Positions 1-11,910 of a DNA stretch of 63,299 nucleotides are shown here, in pieces. Made by a program: the position numbers and the translations under genes. This stretch comes from Rhizophagus sp. LPA8_4_AMF (taxonomy: Eukaryota > Glomeromycota > Glomeromycetes > Glomerales > Glomeraceae): assembly GCA_021464525.1 (NCBI GenBank), contig JADRCO010000048.1, positions 1-63,299 of the forward strand. The letters are read 5' to 3'. How positions within the stretch are numbered: position 1 is the stretch's first letter; every line of letters starts with the position of its first letter. The notes beneath the pieces were generated by a model. That model made no database searches. It had not been told where the DNA came from and worked only from the letters and a program-made list of their open reading frames with translations.

Positions 1-1749
1 AAAAAAAAAGAATTTTAAGTAAAAAAAAAAACTTCCGAATTTAAACACCACCCCCCAACTTTAGCCGAAATTTTCCTTCAAAAAGGTAGTGCTTAAAATC
101 AGAAGAATACGGTATACTAAATCCTATTTTCATAGTATAATATAAAAAATAAAAGAAAATATGTGAATATTAATTTAATTAAATTAAGATTTATTTTTGA
201 TAATCTGCATTTTGCAATATTAATTTAACTAAATTAGGATTTATTTTTATAATTTTGTTTTATTAGAATATATCTATTGTACAAATAAAGCTTATATACT
301 TAAATGAAAGGAAAATATATAAAAATGAAATACTTAAATAACATAATTTATATATATGATAAAAGGATTTCAAATAATACTAAAAATACTTAGATCTGAT
401 TTGTATAAACCTTATAATAAATTCTAGTTTCAAATGTATAAAGTTATATTAATTTTTAGTTTCAAATTTTGCTATCTTGAGACCAATGATTGGATTTTAA
501 TAATCTTGAACTTATTAGATTCATCTTATCAAAATAAACATTTAATATCTATATCATCTCTATATTCTATGAGTGTAATATTGACCAAAATATTTCATTT
601 TAAAATTTTTGTTATATAAGATCTGAGTTATCTTAGTATTATTCAGAATCCTATAATAGGCCTTTTAGAAGTAAACAGATTTTTACAATATCCATTTTAA
701 AGTAGACTGTATAATCTATTTGTAGCAATTTAATTCTAAAGGAAATAAATGCACTAAGCAAAATATTTTTTGGTTGAAATAAGACCTTGCTTTACTTCTA
801 ATAGAGGTGCCAGTAAACCTAAAATAAAATTTATATGTAAAATATTTTGAAGATCTTACTATTTATAGATAAATTATATATAAAAATGGAAATATTACAC
901 TGCATTATTTTGATTTTTTCCTTTTTAGATCAATTAACCAATAGAATTGCAAGAAAAAGTAAGGTAAAATTACAGATAAAAGTTAAAATTTTTACAGAGA
1001 CCTTTATTAGAAGTAAGTGGGATCCTATTAGAATAGGCATAACTATTTTAAATCCTAATAGTCAATAAAGTATTATTCAATATGAATATATCAGTTATAA
1101 GAAAATTTTGTATAATAATGACTTATAACATGTTTTTTTGTAATAATTTCCTTATTAAACTATTAAATATGATAATGTTGCATCATTATGATGTAAAAGT
1201 ATAGTTATAATAGTTAATTGTCTTGAGACTTGGTTGATCATAGTAGTCAAGTTGATAATGATATATATTAGAAAAGCTACAAATATTATATACAGTATAA
1301 TATCCAATTATAAATTATAAATGTAAATAAGTAATATTTATTTAATAAATTCTCTTAATTACATTATTACAGATTTATCAGTTATATTATGACCTAATAA
1401 TAAATTATGTGACAAACTTAGATCTCTCTAAATATAAATAATAATAAATAACAATAGTAAAATTATGAATAATGTTTAATTATTATTAAACAAAAAAATT
1501 TATAAGAATTAAAGTATATAGTTTCTCCAGAAACTGTGAGGATGTTTTATCTAAAAGCACTAAGTTTTACACTTGGTCACTCGCATAGGTATTTGCACAG
1601 CTCAACTCTGTACATATGGTTGTCTTGCTGATAGAATTATTCACTTTGTAATGATTTTTTTAAAAAAATTGTTTTCATGTAATGATTCATAGGATTAATA
1701 AATACAGTGCGAAATTAAAAAAAAAGTATATAGCTGTAAAAAACACAAT
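1..1749. other. AT-rich intergenic DNA, no gene seen
   Basis: No open frame here shows codon structure or a recognisable protein. A short direct repeat (ATATTAATTTAA...TAGGATTTATTTTT type) occurs near 165-201 and again near 219-250. The rest is low-complexity A/T sequence. Confidence 0.6.
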
Positions 1750-4360
1750 TTAATAATCTAAAAATAAAAATAAATTATTAATAATTTTAATTATTCTTAT
1801 TATTTTCTTTTTTATATAATGTTACTTACCATCTACTCCTAGTGCTTTTAATCTTTCTTTGGCTTTTTTATCACTTTGTAATGCAGCTCGTTTATACCAT
1901 AGTTTTGCCATTTCTAAATTTTGAGTATAATTTAATCGACCTTTTAAATAATTTTCCCCTATTTGAAATTGTGCACTCATACTACCATTTTCAGCAGCCA
2001 TTTGTAAATATTTAACAGCTTCTTCTTTAGAATTAGTTTTAATTTTTGATTTTAAATTTCTATCAAGTAAAGAACATGCATAACGGTATTGAGCATCTGG
2101 AATACCATTATCAGCAGCCTCTTTATATAATTCTAAAGCAGTTATTTTATCTATTTTTTGATCAAAAAATCCTTCCCATAAGTAATAGGCCTTCCAATAT
2201 TTTCCAAGACTATTTTGATTTTCTGCTTGTTCATTAAAACATTTCCATGCTTTTTTATAATCTTTTTCTTTATGTGCTTTTATACCTTCACTAATTGGAA
2301 TTATTGGTTCAAAAATTTCATCAATATCAATTGAATCAAAATCAATATCATCAGGAATTTCGTCATTCTTATCATTTAGTTGATTTATAGGTATATTAAT
2401 ATCTGCAATTTCTTGAGGTTGAAGGCCTGGAGAACAACCAGGTTTGACAGACTTCTTAGTCAAATCATCTAATTGAATCAATAATTTCGTAATGCTTATA
2501 CGAATATCAGAATCTTGTTTCCAAGCTATAATAAAAAAATCAAGATATTACTCGGTTCATAAAAGAAATATTTATTTTTTTTATACATATAAAGTTTTAC
2601 CTTCTCTGATAATCTCTTCAAATCCTTTTTGGATTTTAGCGTCAGGTGAATCGGGTGAAGCAAGACCCATCTGTTCAAATTGAATCTTTTCTCTTCCGCC
2701 ATTAATTACATAATTTGAAATTTTTTCAAGATCCATGTCTTCATAGGGTTTTCTTTCAAAAGTTAATTCCCATAAGAGCATTCCAAAGCTATAAACAAAT
2801 AGATAATACTTTTAGATAATGTTTTTGGCGAATAAAATTAAAAATGTTTTTTAAACATACCTAAAAATTTCACATTTATGATCATAGCGGTAATTTTTGT
2901 CTTTCAATTTTTCCGGAGCAAGCCAGCGACCATTTTCAAATTGATTTAAAACTGATGTTGTCAGTCCATCTTTATCACGCGAAAGATTAAAGTTTGTTAG
3001 TTTCGCTACATGTTTTTCTGTTACCTTTTTAAGAAAAAATTAATTTTAGTTAATTTTATCGATTATTATGTACCATCTAGTATAAGCGACATACCATCAC
3101 ATTACTGCACTTCAAGTCATGGTGATAAATATTTAATGCGTTTAAATAGGCGATACCACGGCAAATATCAAGTGCATAAGATAACTATGAAAATATAAAA
3201 AATACAATAAATATAGCATGCCGTAACTTTTTAAGACGACAAAATCGAAAAGATATTAACGAACCTTTAGCTTCAAAGGAATTTTGTTTTCTTTATACAG
3301 TTCCCTTAAACTTCCAAGCTCGGCCCATTCTAAAACCATAACTGTAGCACCATCAATAACTGAAAGTCCGTAAAATTGAATAATATTTGGCGATTGAGTA
3401 GCTTTTATATAAATAGCCAAAAAACGTTGCGTCGTTTTATAATCATCAGAATCTTTTTCAGGAATGTTAATAGTTCTACAAGCTACTTCGATAGCATTCA
3501 TATATATTCTTTTTTTTGTTTTTCCCCCAGAACCACGCGTATCACTCTTTCTTCCTACTACTGGTTCGGTTAATTTACTACGATCTATTCTTTTCGTCTC
3601 ATTAATTTCAGACTTTGATATCATTGACTTTATGTTTTGAACTTCTTCATAAATGAGGGACATTTTGACACTATTCTCTTCATTATTATCACCAATTTTT
3701 TCGAGAAACTGTATTTTTTTTTTCAAAAAAAGTTATTAAATTAATTTATTAGCTATATATTATTATAATAGAAATAAAAAAAAGAAAATGCGAAACCTCT
3801 TTCATTTCGCCTATATCAGCTTTCAAACTTTCATGATCAATTCGTTTTTGTTGTTCATTAACGATAGCGATAGTGAAATTCAAATCTTTCATAGCATTAT
3901 CATATTCATTCATAAGCATATTAAATTTTTCCGAAACACTTTTAGCTTTAAAGTAAACTTTAAATCCTTGTAATTGCGAAACTTTTTCAGCAAAAGTTTT
4001 TATTTTACCTAAAATTTCAACAAATCTATTAAATGCATGATACCATACTTGACATTTAAAATTTTTTTCATTTTCTTTTCTTCTACGAATCAATTGATCG
4101 ATGGCGATTTCTGATAACCTTGCTCTATCTAATAATGAATTACAAATCCTTTTATTATATTGTGAAGTTTGATATATTTTAACAATTTCTACAATTGTAG
4201 TAGCAGCTAATCCAATTAATGGTATAAATGGCGTTATAGCTTCACCAGCTTGAACTGTTATTTGAAGTGCTTCTTTTGCAAAAGTCAAATTTGACGATTT
4301 TATATCATTTAACCCCTTTGTAACTTCTATAGTACCTTTTATAGCATCTGTTACTGCCAT
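1750..4360 (-). CDS. MLKL-like four-helix bundle + pseudokinase + Sel1-repeat protein (7 exons, about 717 aa)
   Basis: Exons on the minus strand: 4360-3797, 3708-3265, 3184-3095, 3024-2861, 2788-2601, 2525-1830 and 1757-1750; all junctions are GT..AG and phases agree. Residues 1-188 are helical with a hydrophobic hairpin near residues 40-60 and resemble the N-terminal bundle of fungal MLKL-like proteins. Residues about 235-500 have a protein-kinase fold: VACRT at the beta-3 strand (Arg266 where Lys is expected), NIIQFYG, HHDLKCSN (Asp359 kept), NFN at 377-379 instead of DFG, APE at 402-404, then SFGMLLWEL. The glycine loop is poor. The C-terminal 150 residues hold Sel1/TPR-like repeats (AVKYLQMAAENGSMSAQF, AKLWYKRAALQ). 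This predicts a catalytically weak or dead kinase with a scaffolding tail. Such kinase-Sel1 proteins are expanded in Rhizophagus; a membrane-acting, cell-death-like role for the bundle is inference. The last exon is uncertain: reading through the 1829 donor gives a stop at 1824-1822 instead. Confidence 0.85.
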
Positions 4361-4536
4361 TTTTGTTTAATGATTGTGAAAAATTTTGATAATTTAATAA
4401 TTTAATTAAATGTAAAAAAAATAAGGATCATTTATAAGAAATGTCAAGATAATAAAATGATACTTCAGTTATTTTTTATATATTTTTGATTCACAGCCAA
4501 AAAAAAATGCAATAAATCCAATTTTGGTTATGATTA
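4361..4536. promoter_or_regulatory. 5' flank of the pseudokinase gene
   Basis: AT-rich upstream DNA between the start codon at 4360 and the MITE at 4537. No clear core element beyond A/T tracts; called only from position. Confidence 0.3.
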
Positions 4537-4672
4537 CCCTATAAAAAAAGTCGGTCCGTGTTTTATATTTCATCTTTTTTCCATAAAAGGCTCATTTCCC
4601 GAGAATGGACCAGTGAAAGGCTCATTTTTACGGAATTGTTACAGAAATAACGGATAAAATTTTTTTATAGGG
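4537..4672. mobile_element. 136-base MITE with CCCTATAAAAAAA ends and TTA target duplications
   Basis: Both ends read CCCTATAAAAAAA inward as an inverted pair (left at 4537, right ending at 4672). Similarity continues to TCCGT about 25 bases in. TTA lies directly outside each end (4534-4536 and 4673-4675). A 3-base TWA duplication is typical of PIF/Harbinger-derived MITEs; that family assignment is inference. It contains no coding frame and sits about 175 bases upstream of the pseudokinase start. Confidence 0.75.
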
Positions 4673-4675
4673 TTA

Positions 4676-5969
4676 AAATACCGTAATAATATATTTGATT
4701 GATTTTAATATTTTTTTGTTTTGTATGTTAAATATAAATACAATAAATTTCAAAGAGCAGTGAGACAAATAAATAAAGGTACGAATATGATATTCACAAT
4801 ATTCATGATATTAAACTTCTCTGGCGATGTAAAAATGATCAGTATTATATCTATAGAATTAAAAGCAGAGGAGAAAACTTTTAGGAATTAACTATTAAAG
4901 CTATTAAACCCTATCGCTATTGTAAATACTCTTGGGGGGTTTTTTTTTATCTTTTATAATGTATGCTTTAAAAGTTACGCGTTTTTTTGCTGTATTGTGA
5001 TATGCAGTGATCGGTATATATAACATTGACTCATGCAAAACAATTACTGTGATACATAATACGACAGCATTTCCCGAAATTTCAATTGAAATTTCGTAGC
5101 CAATATATCAAATACCGTCATTTATGTTAAACAAAGTATTTTTAATTCACAAGTAATGTTATATTTACTAGAGAACCAGTCGGTTTTTTTTACTGCGTAA
5201 TTCAGTATATTAATAATTAATATTGTGTAAGCAATATAAAATTGGAACCGATTGTCAAATCATGCTTAGTTTATTTTGCAATTCTAATTCTGATATTTAA
5301 AAACATTTAGAAACTAATCCCAAGGGTTACAAAATGAAAAGTGGGAAGGATGTAATAAGCTGTTAATAATATATAAGAATTTATGTCATATAATATTTAT
5401 TTAATAAATTCTTGATTCGTGTTCTCAAGTTATTTTTCAGCCTAATTGTAATAAATAGTTCATGAGTTTATCTGTCTGCGGAGTATTTCAGTTCGGTTAT
5501 CATGAGATTTCTCTTATAAATAAAAAAGATAATAGACAATTAGTCACGAGTCCACATTTTCTACGCAAGGGAAATACAATGTCAATCCTTCATGTGACTA
5601 CGTACAACAATAACATTTTAAATGGCACTTCGGACTTAATAACGGTTTCCGTTGTCTCGTGTTAACAAAGACATTAAGAACATTATAACCAAATCTGATT
5701 GTAATCTTTCTATCTTAATGAAAGCTAATTTTAGCGTTTTTTTTGTTATTGTTCAGTTTGTCAAACAATAGATATCAAATACCAAAAATACTAACAAATA
5801 CATAACTTAAAATTAGACTATACTTTACTAGTATAAGGATACGCGGATCCCTGCTTTTATCTCCTTAATAATTTTCAGTGAAATAAAATATTTAAATGAG
5901 AAGAAATGAAAAAGATTATGATTGTTTTTTTTTTTTAGTGATATTTTATTTTTTTATTTTTTTTTCAAT
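4676..5969. other. Intergenic DNA, no gene seen
   Basis: About 1.3 kb without a supportable gene. A 67-codon open frame at 5462-5665 has no recognisable features and is treated as chance. The last 200 bases before 5970 are T-rich, as expected of a promoter for the following gene. Confidence 0.5.
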
Positions 5970-7360
5970 ATGAGATTTTCTTATTTTAGACAAAAAGACA
6001 TTCGTGATATAAGGTAAATATTTGAAAAAAAAAATAATTTATAAAATAATTTATTGTTACCGTAAAATATGAAATATGAAGTTTTATTTTATTTTTCTCA
6101 TTTTATTAGTAGTGAAAATGAAGCTAAAATTGTAAGATTAGACTTTTCTAGTGGAAGATATAAATTTTCTACAAAAAGATATTACATCTTGGAATCGGAT
6201 AATTTCATTAGCGCCAATAAAGTTGAATTCAAATTTGTTAAAGATAATACTAAAGAAAACAAATATTATGTTCGAAAAGTTGAAAATTCAACAAAAGACC
6301 TTATTATGTTTGAAGATCTAGGAGGATTCACAACATATAAAATTTTAGGTGGTTGTATAAATCAGATTACTAACCGATTTTTAGAAATTTATAAAGCTCA
6401 TCTTTTAAACGTTATGTTTAAAACACCTGATGGTACTGTTGAAATATTTAAATTTCGTTTAAATATTTATTTTGGTCAAGAATTATTTTCAAATATTGAA
6501 AAAGAAAGTTTTACTCCTAATGAGTGGATTAAAGATAGACGTGAACCTGAAAAAAATATACCATCATTCCATCATTATGCTCCTCAATTTTTAAAAAAAT
6601 TGCTTAAACTTCAAGGAGTGTTTAAATTTCAATTGGAAGAAAAGGAAGAAATAACTAAAGGAAAAGTTCATATTTATTTTAATTATGGTTTAAAACGTAG
6701 AATGGCTAAATTAAAATATAGGGAGGAAAATTCTTTATGGGAATTAACCGAATTACGTGATACTAATACACTCGGTAAATTAATTTACTAATATAACAAT
6801 TTAATTATGGTTATAATATTTAAATTTTCTTTCTTTTTATTTAGTAAATTTGGATGTAATATCTGGAACCGAAGATCCAGATTTTAGATTTTCTATGAGA
6901 ATTAGATGTGAAACATATCAGTCGCCTATTAGATCTAAAATCGAAGAAATTGTAAATGAAGCACATGCTAAAAGATCCAAACCAAAAAATGGATTATGGC
7001 TTCAAGCTAAGGATTTTGAAGGTGTACTTGAAAATGTTGAGATAAGCCAAACTATAACAAAAAAACAATTCATGTAAGTTTTATAAATTAATTTCATTCT
7101 TTTTTTAAAAAAATTTTAATATCATCTTTTCATAATAATATTTATTTATTAGCAATAAAAATTACAAAATCTCCATTCATAATCTTAAAAAAGAATCGAA
7201 AGGTGAATTATCAGATCAAGAAACAATATGTCTTGAAAGTTTAAGTTGGAGAGAAATAGAGGATGAAAATAAATTGGGTTATGGAGATATCTATAATACA
7301 ATCTCTAGATCAATACATTATGTTAGGGGAATGATGAATGAATTTAAGAAAATACGTTGA
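5970..7360 (+). CDS. Unrecognised protein, tandem paralogue 1 (4 exons, about 381 aa)
   Basis: Exons 5970-6013, 6110-6774, 6845-7073 and 7153-7360. Phases agree throughout and the stop TGA is at 7358. I do not recognise the family. The exon structure was fixed by comparison with the paralogue at 9438-10856: the same four exons, same phases, and alignable protein along the whole length (FRLNIYFGQELFSNIE, RRMAKLKY, SGTEDPDFRFSMRIRCE, LESLSWREIE). The open frame continues upstream to an ATG at 6069, but those first residues have no counterpart in the paralogue and lie in intron 1, so that start is rejected. No signal peptide or membrane segment is evident; the protein is charged and mixed alpha/beta. 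The acceptor of intron 1 is TAGTAG, so exon 2 may start at 6110 or 6113. Strong conservation between the copies argues that both are real genes. Confidence 0.75.
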
Positions 7361-7848
7361 CATTTAATTCAGAATGTCTGTATTATGTTCTGATATAAAT
7401 TACTGTATATCTAGAGTTTTTTTTTCAACATATACTTAAAATATTTTCAATTATATTTATTAAATTACCAAATTTTATTATTTTTAAATATTCAATAAAA
7501 TAAATTACAAAATTTTTTGTAAATAAACTTTCATTATAACAATATAAAATGAACTAATATTCATGTTACTTATTTGCGTAATTAATGAAAAGAATTCATA
7601 TGGTACAATTTTCAAAAATACTGAATTTTGACAAGCTAATTTAATTTGGAGTTTGTTAAATAATTGTTAACTTCTTGATCTTTGTTACAATTAGCAGATG
7701 GAAATAAAGATATGGTATTAAAGCCCAATATGAGTATTATAAAAAAGTACTAATAAAACATTATGATCAATTTTTCATTGCCTTCTATAACAAAATCATG
7801 GTAGTGTTAATAATATATATATATACTAATGAATTAAAATGGATGTTA
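7361..7848. other. Intergenic DNA between convergent genes
   Basis: About 490 bases separating the 3' ends of paralogue 1 (+) and the secreted-protein gene (-). A/T-rich with T-runs; no coding signal seen. Confidence 0.5.
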
Positions 7849-8337
7849 CTAAACTGGTGGACATTTAACTACGACATTTTCTATAAAACATGAACCTTCC
7901 TTTTCTTTTGTAATTACTATATTTGGATTATTTGAGTAAATAGTAAAATATGCTATGGCGACACCAATTAATCCTTCTTTAGGTGCATTATCGCATTCTG
8001 AAGGGTTTGCATGGAGTGAATAGTAACCGGGTCGCAATTTTCTTAGTTCAAAACCCTCCATATTAACAAATTTACCATTAACTACTTTCCATAATGCATA
8101 CTCGGTAACTTCGGTTGATACAATCTTTGAATTGCAGGTAATAGTTAAGTGCGTGTTAATACTATTTTTAGGTATAGTTTCCGTAAATGTACTTGACTTA
8201 TGAATATAATCAAAAGTGCATTGGCATTTAATCTGCTGTTGTTGTCGAGCCACAATAGCTGTAGCATGAGTATAAAAACTGTTTACAACCAAGATTATAA
8301 GGATTATAAAGAGACTTTTCAAGGTATGGATTCTCAT
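7849..8337 (-). CDS. Small secreted protein with six cysteines, candidate effector (162 aa)
   Basis: A single exon starts at the ATG at 8337. Residues 1-25 form a clear signal peptide: a short basic start, then a long hydrophobic core (SLFIILIILVVNSFYTHATA). The mature part begins with a glutamine run (RQQQQ) and contains six cysteines (CQC, TITC, SEC, GSC, VKC), compatible with disulfides, plus little hydrophobic sequence. No catalytic motif or known domain was recognised. An alternative longer frame overlapping the 5' end lacks these features. It sits between two copies of an unrelated duplicated gene and on the opposite strand. Small secreted cysteine-containing proteins of fungal symbionts are often considered effector candidates; that role is inference from secretion and size alone. 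It could equally be a cell-wall or adhesion-type protein. Confidence 0.7.
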   Translation of the reverse strand: MRIHTLKSLFIILIILVVNSFYTHATAIVARQQQQIKCQCTFDYIHKSSTFTETIPKNSINTHLTITCNSKIVSTEVTEYALWKVVNGKFVNMEGFELRKLRPGYYSLHANPSECDNAPKEGLIGVAIAYFTIYSNNPNIVITKEKEGSCFIENVVVKCPPV

Positions 8338-9437
8338 ATTTAAAACTTTTTAACGTACGAGAATTGAAAAAAGAATGGCAGATGAACAACACTCGTTTAT
8401 AATTACTGTTGTTTTCATTCTGAAACATTTATCCCTTTGCAATGCAGATCATATCACTAAATACGTAACGAAGAATGAAAATATTTGTATGCGGTGTTAA
8501 ATAAAATATGAATTTGTGACGATACTATAAGACATAAGAGTATTCTGCTAAACTAAAAAAAGCATAATTTAAATATTAATCAGAGAAATCACTGATCTGA
8601 CTTAACGATGGATAGATAAAATATCATTCAATTCGTCACTAACAAATTATAATATATCATTAATTTACTTGGATTAGCAAGAAACACGTCGTGCAATGCA
8701 AGTATATTTCTATAATCCTCAGATTTAGCTGCTCTCCAAACGTTCTTCAAGATTGATAATAAACACAGAGATTCAAAATCATCTAAATCATTGACAAGAT
8801 AATGTATAGTTACACGTAAGATTCTCCGCAGAAATCACCCACTGCGAATAATTATATTATAGTACAATATATATGGTTAGGATTATATATTCATTTAAAA
8901 TTATTCCGAATACGAGATGGAATGTCATTCTCCCTCTATTGTATGTATCACAAAGTAATCGTTGTATCCCCGTTGATGGTTCACCTAACAGCAAGAAGGA
9001 AAAAAAAGTATAATAAAGTCAAATATCTCACTACACCATTTCGACTATATCTTTCACATTTTACGCAACAATCAATAATTAAGTATTTTAAAGTATATTC
9101 ACACTATTACCGTTTTGGCATTTCTTAGTTCTAATATATTATGAATGTAAACAAAGCCTTATATTTCCTTCTACCAAAAATCGGTACAAGCACCTGATAA
9201 ATAGAACGTTCATTCATCTAAACTGACTAGCCGATTACAGGATATGAATATGTAAATCATCTTGCAATTGTAATATTATTTCGTCAATACCTTTGAGGAA
9301 AAAGCACGTTTTTATCCTCGTAATTGTCAATCTTTTTTGGTAAAAACGGACCTGCATACAATAAAATGAAACGGTCAATTTATGTAGATTACGATAAGTT
9401 TTTTTTTATAAAAAAAAATTTTGTTTTTTTCTTCAAT
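8338..9437. other. Intergenic DNA, no gene seen
   Basis: Divergent interval between the secreted-protein gene and paralogue 2, so it should carry both promoters. Several short frames, such as 8922-9128, show no family features. T-rich tracts around 9390-9430 precede the start of paralogue 2. Confidence 0.5.
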
Positions 9438-10856
9438 ATGAACAAAACACAGTATAAACAAAATATCTATAAAGACGGTATTAAGTAAATATTTAAATTA
9501 ATTACTCTATTTGAATTTTCTCTAATAAACAAAATTTTTAAATAAAAAAAATTTTTTATTTTTTTCTTTAAAATAGAGGGGATAAATTTTTAATTAAAAA
9601 ATTTACTACCGGAGAATATAAATTTCCTACAAACGGATTTGTCATCTTGGAAATAAATAATTTAATTAATGCCAATGAAGCTAAATTCAAATTTATTAAA
9701 GTGGATGATGGAGACAAATACTTTGTTCAATTAGTTGAAGAAACAAAAGATCCTATAAATTTATATAATGACCCAATTTCACCAGGAGAATTCACAACAA
9801 CTAAAAGTTTAAGTTATTGTATTGATAAAATTTCTAAACAAATTTTAAATCTTTTAAATGCTGGTTTTTTAAATGTTGCACTCCTAAATATTGATTCAAC
9901 CGATTTTGAAATAATAAAGTTTCGTTTAAATATTTATTTTGGTCGTGAATTATTTTCTAATATTGAAGAAGGAGTTTTTACTACTCATGAGTGGAGTAAG
10001 TTTAATCGTGAATATAGAAAACATATCACGTCTTTTCAACATCATGCACCTCAATTTTTGGAAAAATTGCCTATGCTTCAAGGAGAATTTAAATTTCGAA
10101 TAAAAGAAAAGGAAGAAAAGGAAATAACAGATAGAGGTAGCATCTTTATATATTTCAATCAAGGTATAAGACGGAGAATGGCAAAGTTAAAATATATTCA
10201 AAAAAATTTATGGAAATTAAGTGAATTGCGTGATACCGGAAAAATTGGTAAATTATATAATCATTTTTTTTTTAAAAAATAATATGATAAACACTGTGTA
10301 TTAATTATTTTTTATTCATTTAATTAGCGAATTTGGATATAATTTCTGGAACCGAAGAACCAGATTGTAGGTTCTCTCTGAGAATTAGATGTGAATCATA
10401 TGATATGTCTTTTAGGTCTGAAATCGAAAAAATTGTAAATGAAATACATATTAAAAGATCTTCTAAACCAAAAGATGGAATGTGGTTTCGGGCTAAAGAT
10501 TTTGATGGAAAACTTGATAATGTTGAAGTAAGGCAAACTATCACGAAAAGAAGATTCATGTAAATTTTATAAATTAATTTCGTTCTTTTATTATTAAGAA
10601 TTATATTATTATCTAATATTTATTTCTTTTTAATGATATATTTAGAAATGAACATTATAGAATTTCCGTTGATACAGTTAAAGAAGATGCAAAAGGTAAA
10701 TTATTAGATCTTCAAACAATTAGTCTTGAAAATCTAAGTTGGAGAAGTATAGAAAATGCTGATAAATTGAGTTATAAAGAAATTAGAGATACGATCTATA
10801 AAACAGTTCAATATGCAAGAAGAATAATAAATGAACAAAAAAAAGTTTGCAAATAA
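9438..10856 (+). CDS. Unrecognised protein, tandem paralogue 2 (4 exons, about 386 aa)
   Basis: Exons 9438-9484, 9577-10247, 10328-10559 and 10646-10856, ending with TAA at 10854. All introns are 80-92 bases, GT..AG, and phases match paralogue 1 exactly (2, 1, 2). Protein identity to paralogue 1 is clear: FRLNIYFGRELFSNIEEG, QHHAPQFLEKLPMLQGEFKF, RRMAKLKY, SGTEEPDCRFSLRIRCE, LENLSWRSIE. The short first exon encodes a basic start (MNKTQYKQNIYKDG) followed by FTTGEYKFPTNGFVILE in exon 2. No signal peptide, membrane helix or catalytic motif is apparent. The gene lies 2.1 kb downstream of paralogue 1 in the same orientation with an unrelated minus-strand gene between, so this is a local duplication rather than two fragments of one gene. 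Function unknown. Confidence 0.75.
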
Positions 10857-11818
10857 TGGTTTTATATGAATATTTCATCCAGATGGATTCAGGTTATACT
10901 TAATATTGAATAAATTATAATTAAGGAGCTTTATTTTTATTCATTTTTATTCTATAAAAGTAATAATAAATCATTGATATTTATTTTAATACTTACTATC
11001 CATAAATCATATTATAAATTTTTTTACAACTTCCATTTTTTCAATTTAAATGCAGAAGTACTTAATACTATTCATTATAATTTTCCTTTATTTTAATATA
11101 ATTATTGGTTTATTACATAAATTAACTTTTTATTTTACTAAATAAAATTAATTTTCCTTTAAAATCTTTATTATTGGTTTATTACATAAATTATCTTTTT
11201 ATTTTGCTAAATAAAAATAAATTTTCCTTTAAAATCTTTAATCTAAAAATACTGTACATTATAATTAAAATTCAAAGCTCAATATGATCCTAAAATATTA
11301 AATAAAAAATCATTTAATATTATATTAAAAAATAACATTACTATTATCAGATTTCTTTTATAATAGTATCGGTAAATTTCATTAAATTCACCAGTAAATT
11401 ATTAATTAAATCAGTAAGTAATTTTTATATATAGTTTTTGATTTTTAAATTAAGAATATTATTGCTTTTTTCCTTAAATTATTTATAGTAAATTTTATAT
11501 TCTATTTATTAGAAATTAAATTAATTTTATTATTTAATTAAATTTTAAAAAGTATAAATTAATATATTTTCTTATACTTTTAAATAATTTTATATAAATA
11601 ATTTTTAAATTATTAAATTATATATTTCTAACTTATAATATAAATCATATTAGTTTTTAGCAAATTTGACTTAAAATCTAATTTAAATTTTTGGCAAATT
11701 GAGTAGTAAATTAAATATAAAATAATTATTAAATTTTAATAAAAAATTACAAATATTATATTTTCAATATAAATATAATTCCAAGTATTTTTTAAATTTA
11801 TATTAAATTAAATTTATA
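10857..11818. other. AT-rich intergenic DNA with a 69-base tandem duplication
   Basis: No gene seen. Two copies of a 69-base unit beginning ATTATTGGTTTATTACATAA lie at 11101-11169 and 11170-11239 with a few differences, ending TTTAAAATCTTT. Beyond that the stretch is almost pure A/T. Confidence 0.6.
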
Positions 11819-11910
11819 CAGTGGTTTCCAAAAATAATGCACCACCATTATTGTTAATCATTAGTTTCATATTATATTAGCATCAAATTAAATTTAATTA
11901 AAATAAATTT
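11819..11910 (+). repeat. Left terminal inverted repeat of the 6.67 kb block
   Basis: Starts CAGTGGTTTCC immediately after TA and pairs with 18395-18485 in inverted orientation. Confidence 0.8.

Noticed and set aside
3376-3973. Plus-strand frames opposite the pseudokinase
   Set aside because: Antisense shadows with no domain and low-complexity composition.
5462-5665. 67-codon frame in the 4.7-6.0 kb gap
   Set aside because: No splice context, domain or paralogue; consistent with chance.
6069-6109. Upstream ATG extending exon 2 of paralogue 1
   Set aside because: These residues lie in intron 1; the paralogue has an acceptor here and a short first exon instead.
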